From JBOHUX01 sp050734915 (GTDB taxonomy: Bacteria; Chloroflexota; Dormibacteria; Dormibacterales; Dormibacteraceae), in the NCBI GenBank assembly GCA_050734915.1, contig JBOHUX010000082.1:1-9917 (forward strand): 9,917 nt of DNA, read 5' to 3'. The translations under genes and the position numbers were made by a program. Positions 1-6,811 of this stretch are shown piece after piece (within the stretch, counting starts at the first letter, position 1; the number at the start of each line of letters is the position of its first letter). The notes beneath the pieces were generated by a model. It was not told where the DNA came from. It did not search any database and worked only from the letters and a program-made list of their open reading frames with translations.

Positions 1-1
1 C

Positions 2-73
2 GAGTCGCTGAAGCTGGCTCAGCTGCCCGAGCTCGAGGAGGAGGTGGTGCCCGAGCTGGCGGCGGTCAGCTGA
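2..73 (+). CDS. 3' end of an unidentified gene
   Basis: The reading frame is open from the window edge to a TGA at 71-73 and gives a 23-residue tail ending PELAAVS. The tail is rich in Leu, Glu and Ala and looks like an amphipathic acidic helix. It ends 9 bases before the DUF1048 start and is in the same orientation, so it is probably the preceding gene of the same operon. In related operons this place is often taken by a PadR-family regulator, but too little protein is visible here to identify it. Confidence 0.5.
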   Translation, partial: ESLKLAQLPELEEEVVPELAAVS

Positions 74-82
74 TGTTGGTGG

Positions 83-454
83 ATGACTTGGTCGTCACCT
101 CGTACACCACTTGACTGGACGTGGCCCAAGGCGCGCGTTCGACAGCTTCCCGACAACTATCGCGTGGCTGTTGATGCAATCGAGCGGTACCTGAACTACT
201 GCGGAGGGTTGATCGACATCGAAAGCGCCGCCTCGCTGTGCGATGACATTGCCGAGCTGTTCGAACAGGCTGCGGCCGATGGAACGCCGATCCGCCAGAT
301 CGTCGGGGACGACCCCGTGGAGTTCGTGGACGCGTTGGTTCGGAACTATCCGAAAAAGGGCGGGTACATCGATCGGGAGCGGGAGCGGCTGATCACCGCC
401 ATCGAGCGCGCCGCGGGAGAACACGCTGGAGAGGAAGGGGGAGCCGAGCGATGA
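83..454 (+). CDS. DUF1048 family protein of an ABC exporter operon
   Basis: This is a 123-residue soluble helical protein. Its core, from about residue 19 to 110, reads like the DUF1048 family: an RYLNYCGG segment (about residues 35-42), a DDIAELFEQAAADGTPIR segment and IVGDDPVEFVDALVRNY. The function of the family is not established; members are usually encoded beside PadR-type regulators and DrrA-like ABC transporters, as here. No signal peptide or membrane segment is visible. The stop codon overlaps the ATPase start as ATGA (451-454), which indicates translational coupling. The start at 83 has no good Shine-Dalgarno sequence. An ATG at 73 overlaps the previous stop as TGATG, but its frame closes at 114, so 83 is preferred. 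The family assignment is from recognised sequence pattern; the role, possibly regulatory or accessory to the exporter, is inference. Confidence 0.82.
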   Translation: MTWSSPRTPLDWTWPKARVRQLPDNYRVAVDAIERYLNYCGGLIDIESAASLCDDIAELFEQAAADGTPIRQIVGDDPVEFVDALVRNYPKKGGYIDRERERLITAIERAAGEHAGEEGGAER

Positions 455-1257
455 CAACACCGCAATTCCAGGCGATCCAAGTGAAGAGTATTGAGAAGTC
501 GTACAAGAAGGTGGCGGCTCTGCGGGGCGTCGACTTTGAGGTGGCGAGGGGTAACATTTTCGCCCTGCTCGGCCCGAACGGAGCGGGCAAGACCACGGTC
601 GTGAAGATCCTGTCCACGGTGCTCAAGGCCGACACTGGGTCTGCCATCGTCAACGGTTTCGATGTCGCCACGCAGGCTGCAGACGTGCGGGAGTCCATCA
701 GCCTCACCGGGCAGTTCGCGGCCGTTGACGAGATTCTCAGCGGGCGCGAGAACCTCGTGCTGATCGCCCAGTTGAGGCACCTCAGGGAGCCGGGCAAGAC
801 CGCGGATGGTCTGCTCCAGCGCTTCGGGCTGACCGAGGCGGCCGGGCGGAGGGTGTCGACCTATTCGGGTGGCATGCGCCGCCGCCTCGACATCGCGATG
901 AGCCTCATCGGGAATCCGCAGGTCATCTTCCTCGACGAGCCTACGAACGGGCTCGACCCCGAGGCGCGCATCGAGGTGTGGAGGGCAGTCAAAGAACTCG
1001 CCAAGCAGGGCACGACGGTGCTGCTCACGACACAGTACCTCGACGAGGCCGAGCAACTCGCCGACCGGATCGCGATCCTCCGCGAGGGTCGGATCATCGT
1101 GAATGGCACCCTCGCCGAGCTGAAGCAGCTGCTCCCGCCCGCCAAGGTCGAGTACGTCGAGAAGCAGCCGACCCTCGAGGACGTCTTCCTCGCGGTCGTC
1201 GGCGCGGACGGGACGGATGGCGACGCCGGCAATGACCCCAAGGAGCGACAACGATGA
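451..1257 (+). CDS. ABC transporter ATP-binding protein, DrrA (drug efflux) type
   Basis: This 268-residue cytoplasmic ATPase powers the permease encoded next. Visible motifs are Walker A GPNGAGKTT (residues 41-49), a Q-loop at Gln88, the signature YSGGMRRRLDIA (138-149), Walker B VIFLDEPT (158-165) with a D-loop GLDP, and TTQYLDEA (193-200). In the last motif Gln195 replaces the usual switch histidine, a substitution typical of the DrrA branch. The C-terminus carries the short DUF4162-like tail (PTLEDVFLAV) but, at 268 residues, is shorter than classical DrrA proteins of about 330. A purine-rich site (AAGGGGGAG, 435-443) sits 7 bases before the ATG. The start overlaps the DUF1048 stop and the stop overlaps the permease start. 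The substrate cannot be read from the sequence; drug or hydrophobic-compound export is inferred from the family. Confidence 0.95.
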   Translation: MTTPQFQAIQVKSIEKSYKKVAALRGVDFEVARGNIFALLGPNGAGKTTVVKILSTVLKADTGSAIVNGFDVATQAADVRESISLTGQFAAVDEILSGRENLVLIAQLRHLREPGKTADGLLQRFGLTEAAGRRVSTYSGGMRRRLDIAMSLIGNPQVIFLDEPTNGLDPEARIEVWRAVKELAKQGTTVLLTTQYLDEAEQLADRIAILREGRIIVNGTLAELKQLLPPAKVEYVEKQPTLEDVFLAVVGADGTDGDAGNDPKERQR

Positions 1258-2018
1258 CCAAGCATTTCTTCGCCGACACCGCCGTCCTGACCGGACGGTC
1301 ACTGCGCCACATCATGCGAAGCCCCGACACCATCATCACCACCGCGATCATGCCGATCGGCTTCATGCTGCTCTTCGTCTACGTGTTCGGGGGTGCGATC
1401 AACTCAGGGCCAGGTTCGTATGTCAACTATCTGCTGCCCGGCATTCTGCTCATCACGATTGCCTCGGGCATCTCCTACACCGCATACCGCCTCTTCCTCG
1501 ATCTGCAGAGCGGCATCTTCGAGCGATTTCAATCCCTGCCGATCGCACGCCCGGCCGTGCTGTGGGCTCACGTGCTGACCTCGCTGGTCGCCAACCTGAC
1601 TTCGCTCGTGGTCGTCGTGATCGTCGCCCTCATCATGGGGTTCCGCTCGGGGGCGGGAGTGCTGGCGTGGCTCGCGGTGGTCGGCATCCTGATCCTGTTC
1701 ACCCTGGCGTTGACGTGGCTCGCCGTGATCCCGGGCCTCGTCGCGAAATCAGTGGACGGCGCGAGCGCCTTCTCCTACCCGCTCATCTTCCTGCCGTTCA
1801 TCAGCTCGGCATTCGTGCCCACCCACACGATGCCCGGCCCAGTGCGCGCCTTCGCGGAGCACCAGCCGGTGACATCCATTGTCAACGCGATTCGCGACCT
1901 GTACTCACAGCAATCGGTGGGCGCTGACATCTGGATCGCCCTCGGCTGGTGTGTCGGCATCCTCTTTGCCGCGTACATCTTCGCGATGGTCATTCACCGC
2001 AGGAGGATCTCCTCGTAG
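1254..2018 (+). CDS. ABC-2 type permease, DrrB-like
   Basis: This 254-residue integral membrane protein is the membrane half of the exporter. Hydrophobic segments fall at about residues 28-48, 58-79, 103-128, 135-157, 171-190 and 228-247, giving the six helices usual for ABC-2 permeases. Between helices 2 and 3 lies the cytoplasmic stretch FERFQSLPIARPAVLWAH, which matches the conserved coupling region of this family, and a late NAIRDLY motif is also typical. Length is normal for a DrrB-type half-transporter. AAGGAG at 1240-1245 lies 8 bases before the ATG, and the ATGA overlap with the ATPase supports coupled translation and a 1:1 complex, probably of two ATPases and two permeases. It is the last gene of the operon; the next gene is convergent. 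Confidence 0.93.
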   Translation: MTKHFFADTAVLTGRSLRHIMRSPDTIITTAIMPIGFMLLFVYVFGGAINSGPGSYVNYLLPGILLITIASGISYTAYRLFLDLQSGIFERFQSLPIARPAVLWAHVLTSLVANLTSLVVVVIVALIMGFRSGAGVLAWLAVVGILILFTLALTWLAVIPGLVAKSVDGASAFSYPLIFLPFISSAFVPTHTMPGPVRAFAEHQPVTSIVNAIRDLYSQQSVGADIWIALGWCVGILFAAYIFAMVIHRRRISS

Positions 2019-2064
2019 AATCCACTGACCGGTGTCGCCCGGGTTGCCCTTCAAGCTGCAATCA

Positions 2065-2080
2065 CCAGGCCATTGCCTGG
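2065..2080 (+). terminator. hairpin after the exporter operon (possible terminator)
   Basis: CCAGGC and GCCTGG form a perfect 6-bp stem around a CATT tetraloop, 46 bases after the permease stop. No T-run follows, so it is not a textbook intrinsic terminator. Position and orientation, in a convergent intergenic gap, are the main support. Confidence 0.35.
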
Positions 2081-2102
2081 CGCGCGGACTCTCGGGTCGG
2101 GA

Positions 2103-2118
2103 GTTTGAACCTTCAAAC
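2103..2118. repeat. 16-bp palindrome in the convergent gap
   Basis: GTTTGAA and TTCAAAC flank a central CC, giving a perfect 7+7 inverted repeat. The symmetry and tiny spacer resemble a dimeric repressor operator more than an RNA hairpin, but no promoter is recognisable beside it. The rest of the 2019-2202 gap holds further imperfect repeats (AGAACT 2140-2145 with AGTTCT 2157-2162) and no gene. Confidence 0.45.
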
Positions 2119-2202
2119 CGAGATTTGGGTTGCTGAGTTAGAACTCGCCGCCGGCCAGTTCTGAACTCCAGAATCCGCGATTAGTACGACCAAAATTGAG
2201 AT

Positions 2203-2279
2203 TGGTCGGGGAGGCGGGATTCGAACCCGCGACCCCCTGGCCCCCAGCCAGGTGCGCTGCCGGGCTACGCCACTCCCCG
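2203..2279 (-). tRNA. tRNA-Pro (anticodon GGG) with encoded CCA
   Basis: Read on the minus strand, the gene folds into a complete cloverleaf. The acceptor stem CGGGGAG pairs with CTCCCCG and has the C1:G72 pair characteristic of bacterial proline tRNAs. The anticodon stem CCTGG/CCAGG closes the seven-base loop CTGGGGG, whose anticodon GGG (2243-2245) reads CCC and CCU. The T arm is GCGGG-TTCGAAT-CCCGC. Position 73 is A (2206), followed by an encoded CCA at 2203-2205. It lies 85 bases after the Lhr stop codon on the same strand, and its 3' end faces the exporter operon. Confidence 0.96.
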
Positions 2280-2290
2280 AACCAGGGCTC

Positions 2291-2296
2291 ATTCTA
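2291..2296 (-). promoter_or_regulatory. possible -10 box of the tRNA-Pro promoter
   Basis: TAGAAT (5 of 6 to TATAAT) on the minus strand lies 11 bases before the first tRNA base, the expected distance for transcription to begin a few bases upstream of the mature 5' end. The hexamer 17 bases further upstream (CGGTGG) is a poor -35 match, so the promoter is either weak at -35 or recognised by -10 features. Confidence 0.45.
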
Positions 2297-2364
2297 GGCG
2301 CCGCCTTCCGCCGCCACCGCCGCTGATTGGAGGCCCGGGTTCGGGGGTCGCCCTCGGGCACGGG

Positions 2365-5300
2365 TCAGGTGCCCGCTCTCACCACCCGGGGGAAGACATC
2401 GGCCGGGGATCGCCAACTGGCCATGCCGCGCGGGGTGGACTCGAATCCCGCCTCCCTCAGCAGGCCGATCCACCCCGTGTCGTGGACGGGCACCGAGTCC
2501 ACTCGCTGGATCTCGATCCGACCCCGCCGGACACCGGCCTCAGCGAGCGCGCGGAGATGCCCGGCACCGATCTCGCGGAAGGTGAGAAGGGAGTGGCCGC
2601 CCCGCTCCAGGTAGGCGGCAGGCTCGCCCCCGTCGAGGAGGACGTAGGCGCCCGCGATGCGGGCCGGGCGCCCTGCCGAGGCCGGCCAGTCGAGGGCGGC
2701 GCCGTAGGGGTTGGCGGGGTCGGTGGCGGCGAGCGCGAGGACCTTCGCCTCCCGATGGCGGAAGCCGCGCAGGCGGTCGACCGCGCCAGGGAGGGCGAAC
2801 TGCGAGCCGCCGAGCCCGTCCACGAAGTAGCCGCGCCTGATCCTGCCCGCCTCCTCCATCGCGCGCAGCACGGGATAGATGCCCGCGAAGCCCCCCTCCC
2901 AACTTTCCGTCAGCACCGCCTCCCTGGTCACGACTCCGTGCCGCTGGAGCAGCACGCCGGCGATCGCATGCAGCCGCTCCGTGGGAGAGCTGTCCGCCCC
3001 CAGGTCGCCCACCAGCGACCAGCGACCGGCCGTACGCGGCTGTGACAGGCGTGTCAGGCGCCCCCCACGAGGGCGGCGATGCCCGGACGGCCGGGACGCA
3101 CCCACCACCCGCAGCGGACCGAACGTGTCGTTGGTCACCAGCCCCGCCCAGACGAGATCCCAGAGCGCCTCGAGCACGGTCTCGACCTCGCCGCTTGTCG
3201 ACCGTTGGAGATCATCGAAGAAGCTGGCCCCCCGCCGCGCCAGGCGCTCGCGGATCCGCTCGTGGAGGTCGCCGAGGTCGGGGGCGCCGGCCGGCGGCAG
3301 CAGCGGCGCGGCGTCGCGTCGCAGGTAGAGGGCCACCCGGCCGTCTGACGGCCCCAGGGCACCGCGTCCCAACCAAACGACCTCGCCCTTCGAGATCAGC
3401 TCGTCCAGCATCCGCGGGCTGTACCCGGCGACCCGGGCGGGCAGGATGTCCCGCTCCAGCACCGACGCCGGCACCGGGGCGCCCTGGAGCTGAAAGATGG
3501 CCTCCACCAGCCGGTCGGCGCCGCCGGCGTCGAGTCCGACGCCCTGCCAGGCGGGCAGGAAGCGACCCAGAGCCTGGGGCTCGACCGCCTCCACCTCGCG
3601 CCGAAGTGCGGCCAGGGAGCGGCGCCGGAGCCGTCGGAGGACGTCCGGGTGGCAGTATTCCCGGCTCACCCCGCCTGGCCGGAACTCACCGGTGAGGAGC
3701 CGTCCGCGCGCGCAGAGCCCGGCCAGCGCGCGCTCCAGGGTGCTCACAGCGATGCCCCAGCGGGACGCGGGCGCGTCCGCGGTGAACGGCACGTGCGTGA
3801 GCGCCCAGCGCATGCACAGTGACGGCAGAGCGTCCGCCGACGGGCCCAGGAGATCCTCCGGAAGCCCCGTCGGGAGCTCCACGCCGAGCGCGTCGCGATA
3901 GCGCCCCGCATCTTGGGCCGCGATCCAGCGCGCCTCGCCGGCGATGCGCACCGCGACCGCCCGCCCCTGCGAGGCGAGGCCGGCGAGCCGGCGGGCGTCG
4001 ACGCCGCGAGCCCCCACCTCGAAGCTGGTCAGATCTCCCAGCCGCCGAAGGACGTCCGCCGCCTGGTCCAGGTCGCGGGGGAAGCGCTCTGGCACCAGGC
4101 CCTGCAGCTCCGCCTCGAGCGACGTCAGCGCATCGGGATCGATGAGCTCCCGCAGATCCTCGGTGCCGAGGAGCTCGGCCAGCAGCTCGCGATCGAGCGA
4201 GAGCGCCTGGGCGCGACGCTCGGCGAGCGGGGCGTCGCCCTCGTAGATGTACCGGCCGACGTAGTCGAACAGGAGCGCGGACGAGAACGGCGACGCCCGC
4301 TCGGTGTCCACCGACACCACCGCCACCTCTCGCGAGCGCACCCGGCTCATGAGGGAGCGCAGCGCGTCGAGGTCGAAGACCTCGGTGAGGCACTCGCGAT
4401 ACGTCTCCAGCACGATCGGGAAGTCGGGAAACTGGGAGGCGACCTCGAGCAGGTCGGCGGCGCGCTGCCGCTGCTGCCACAGTGGCGTCCGGCGCCCCGG
4501 CCCCCGTCTGGGCAGGAGCAGCGCTCGCGCGGCGTTCTCGCGGAAGCGGGCCGCGAAGAGCGCCGAGTCGTGGAGCCGGGAGGTGACCAGCTCGGCGATC
4601 TCCTCCGGTTCGAAGAAGAGCTCCCCCGCGGCCGGCGGGGCGTCCGCCTCGGGAAGGCGCAGAGCGATGCCGTCGTCTGTGTACATCGACTGCACCTCCA
4701 GGCCCAGCCGCTCGGAGAGCCGAGTCTCGAGAGCCAGCGCCCATGGGGCATGGACCTGCCCTCCCCAGGGCGTCAACAGGCAGACCCGCCAGTCGCCGAT
4801 CTCGTCTCGGAAGCGCTCGACCACCACCGTGCGGTCATCCGGCACCGAGCCCGTGGCATCGATCTGGTCGCCGATGTAGGCGATCAGGTTCCGCGCCGCG
4901 CTCTCATCGAACCCGCAGGCCCGCGCCAGGCGGTCCGCCGCCCGCGCCGCCTCCGCCGAGGCGAGCTCCCGGACGGCGGCCCCCAGGGCGCGTCCCAGCT
5001 CCGGCGTCCTGTGCTGCGTGTCCCCGTGCCAGAACGCGATCTTGCCGGGCTCGCCCGGGGCGGGCGTGACCAGGACCTGCGAGGGCGTGATCTCCGCCAC
5101 CCGCCAGGTGCTTGCCCCGAGCACGAAGTTCTCGCCCGGATGCGTCTCGTAGACCATCACCTCGTCCAGCTCGCCGACCTTGCGCCCCGGGCGCGACCGG
5201 TCGCCCGGCGCGCCGCCCTCCCAGAGATGGACCGAGTAGAGGCCCCGGTCGGGGATGGTGCCGCCGCTGGTCACCGCCAACCGCTGAGCACCGGCCCGGG

Positions 5301-6780
5301 CGCGAACGGTTCCGGCGTGGCGGTCCCAGACGATCCGAGGCCGGAGCGCCGCGAACTCGTCCGAGGGGTAGCGGCCGCTCAGCATGTCGAGCACGGCCTC
5401 GAAAAGGCGCCCGCTGAGCTCGCGGAAGGGGTGGGCGCGCCGGACCAGCCCCAGCATGTCCGCCACCCGCCACTGGTCGAGCGCGCACATCGCCACCACC
5501 TGCTGGGCGAGCACGTCGAGGGGGTTGGCCGGTATGCGCGTCTCCTCGATCTCGCCGGCCAGCATCCGCTCCATCACCACGGCCGTCTCGAGCAGGTCGC
5601 CCCGGTGCTTGGGAAGGAAGACCCCCGCCGAAACCTGGTCCAGGCTGTGGCCGGACCGCCCGATGCGCTGCATGCCCTGGGCGACCGAGCTGGGCGCTTC
5701 GACCTGCACGACGAGGTCCACCGCCCCCATGTCGATGCCCAGCTCGAGGCTGGAGGTGGCGACGATCCCGGCCAGGGCGCCCGCCCTGAGCCGATCTTCG
5801 ATGAGACGCCGCTGATCCTTGGCCACCGAGCCGTGGTGGGCCAGGACCAGCTCTTCGCCGGCCAGTTCGTTGAGGCGGGCGGCGAGCCGCTCGGCGAGTC
5901 TGCGCGAGTTGACGAAAACGATCGTGGAGCGGTGGCTTCGGATCAGCTCCAGGAGGCGGGGGTGGATGGCGGGCCAGATGCTGGGCCGCGGGGCCACGCC
6001 GGACGGGCCGCGGGCGGCGCCGGTCGCCTCCGGACGCGGGCCGGGGTCGCGCATGTCCTCGACGGGCACCTCGACTCGAATCTCCATGCGCTTGGCGCGG
6101 CCGGCGTCGATCATGGCCACCGGTCGATCACCGGTCAGGAAGGCGCCCACCACCCCCAGCGGACGCTGAGTCGCCGAGAGACCGATCCGCTGGGGGTCCT
6201 GGGAGGCGAGGCCGGCCAGCCGCTCGAGACTGAGCGCGAGGTGGGCTCCGCGCTTGTTGGGGGCCAGCGAGTGGATCTCGTCCACGATCACCCAGCGGAC
6301 GGGGGCGAGGATCCGGCGCGCGCCGCTGGTGAGGATCAGGAACAGCGATTCCGGGGTCGTGACCAGGATGTCCGGCGGGTGGCGCTCGATCTCCCGCCGC
6401 TCCTGGGGCGGGGTGTCGCCGGTGCGGATGGCGACTCGCAGGCCCGGCGCCGGCAAGCCCCGAAGCTCGCACTCCCGCGCCAGCCCGCGCAGCGGCGCCT
6501 GGAGGTTGCGGTCCACGTCGACCGCGAGCGCCCTGAGGGGGGAGACGTAGAGGACGCGGCAGCGCGCGCCGGCGGCGGCGGCGGGCTCCGCGGCAAGGCG
6601 GTCGAGGCACCAGAAGAACGCCGCCAGCGTCTTGCCGCTTCCCGTCGGCGCCGCCATCAGCGTGTGGTGGCCGCCCGCCACCGCCGCCCAGCCGCGCTCT
6701 TGAACCTCGGTGGGACAGCTGAAGGAGGCCTCGAACCAGGCCCGCGCGGGCGGGCTGAACAGATCCAGAGACCCCGCCAT
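2365..6780 (-). CDS. lhr: Lhr-type DEAD/H-box helicase, full-length form
   Basis: This 1471-residue superfamily 2 helicase is close to the usual size of full-length bacterial Lhr (about 1500). RecA domain 1 carries a Q-motif-like PTEVQ (23-27), Walker A APTGSGKT (44-51), PLRAL (81-85), TPESL (142-146), DEIH (167-170) and SATQ (202-205). RecA domain 2 carries TIVFVNSRR (286-294), ATSSLELGID (341-350) and QRIGRSGH (371-378). These are followed by the winged-helix and Lhr-core regions and a long C-terminal part. Studied Lhr proteins are ATP-driven 3'-to-5' translocases that unwind RNA:DNA hybrids and act in DNA repair; their C-terminal part is related to AlkZ-like winged-helix domains. In many actinobacteria lhr neighbours nei2, but no glycosylase gene is seen here. 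The ATG at 6778-6780 fits homologous N-termini (LFSPPARAWFEASF); the upstream sequence offers only a weak ribosome site. Confidence 0.96.
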   Translation of the reverse strand: MAGSLDLFSPPARAWFEASFSCPTEVQERGWAAVAGGHHTLMAAPTGSGKTLAAFFWCLDRLAAEPAAAAGARCRVLYVSPLRALAVDVDRNLQAPLRGLARECELRGLPAPGLRVAIRTGDTPPQERREIERHPPDILVTTPESLFLILTSGARRILAPVRWVIVDEIHSLAPNKRGAHLALSLERLAGLASQDPQRIGLSATQRPLGVVGAFLTGDRPVAMIDAGRAKRMEIRVEVPVEDMRDPGPRPEATGAARGPSGVAPRPSIWPAIHPRLLELIRSHRSTIVFVNSRRLAERLAARLNELAGEELVLAHHGSVAKDQRRLIEDRLRAGALAGIVATSSLELGIDMGAVDLVVQVEAPSSVAQGMQRIGRSGHSLDQVSAGVFLPKHRGDLLETAVVMERMLAGEIEETRIPANPLDVLAQQVVAMCALDQWRVADMLGLVRRAHPFRELSGRLFEAVLDMLSGRYPSDEFAALRPRIVWDRHAGTVRARAGAQRLAVTSGGTIPDRGLYSVHLWEGGAPGDRSRPGRKVGELDEVMVYETHPGENFVLGASTWRVAEITPSQVLVTPAPGEPGKIAFWHGDTQHRTPELGRALGAAVRELASAEAARAADRLARACGFDESAARNLIAYIGDQIDATGSVPDDRTVVVERFRDEIGDWRVCLLTPWGGQVHAPWALALETRLSERLGLEVQSMYTDDGIALRLPEADAPPAAGELFFEPEEIAELVTSRLHDSALFAARFRENAARALLLPRRGPGRRTPLWQQRQRAADLLEVASQFPDFPIVLETYRECLTEVFDLDALRSLMSRVRSREVAVVSVDTERASPFSSALLFDYVGRYIYEGDAPLAERRAQALSLDRELLAELLGTEDLRELIDPDALTSLEAELQGLVPERFPRDLDQAADVLRRLGDLTSFEVGARGVDARRLAGLASQGRAVAVRIAGEARWIAAQDAGRYRDALGVELPTGLPEDLLGPSADALPSLCMRWALTHVPFTADAPASRWGIAVSTLERALAGLCARGRLLTGEFRPGGVSREYCHPDVLRRLRRRSLAALRREVEAVEPQALGRFLPAWQGVGLDAGGADRLVEAIFQLQGAPVPASVLERDILPARVAGYSPRMLDELISKGEVVWLGRGALGPSDGRVALYLRRDAAPLLPPAGAPDLGDLHERIRERLARRGASFFDDLQRSTSGEVETVLEALWDLVWAGLVTNDTFGPLRVVGASRPSGHRRPRGGRLTRLSQPRTAGRWSLVGDLGADSSPTERLHAIAGVLLQRHGVVTREAVLTESWEGGFAGIYPVLRAMEEAGRIRRGYFVDGLGGSQFALPGAVDRLRGFRHREAKVLALAATDPANPYGAALDWPASAGRPARIAGAYVLLDGGEPAAYLERGGHSLLTFREIGAGHLRALAEAGVRRGRIEIQRVDSVPVHDTGWIGLLREAGFESTPRGMASWRSPADVFPRVVRAGT

Positions 6781-6811
6781 CCGCCCAGTCTATGAGGCGG
6801 CGCCCGGGGGG

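Noticed and set aside
346..1302. Open frame of 318 codons opposite the ABC ATPase
   Set aside because: It is antisense to a gene with all ABC motifs, has an Arg-rich product without a domain, and is explained by the composition of the sense strand.
3913..6795. Open frame of 960 codons on the plus strand opposite lhr
   Set aside because: It is the mirror of the lhr coding strand in very GC-rich DNA, where stops are rare. Its translation is Arg/Gly/Pro/Glu-rich with no recognisable domain, while the minus strand encodes all helicase motifs.
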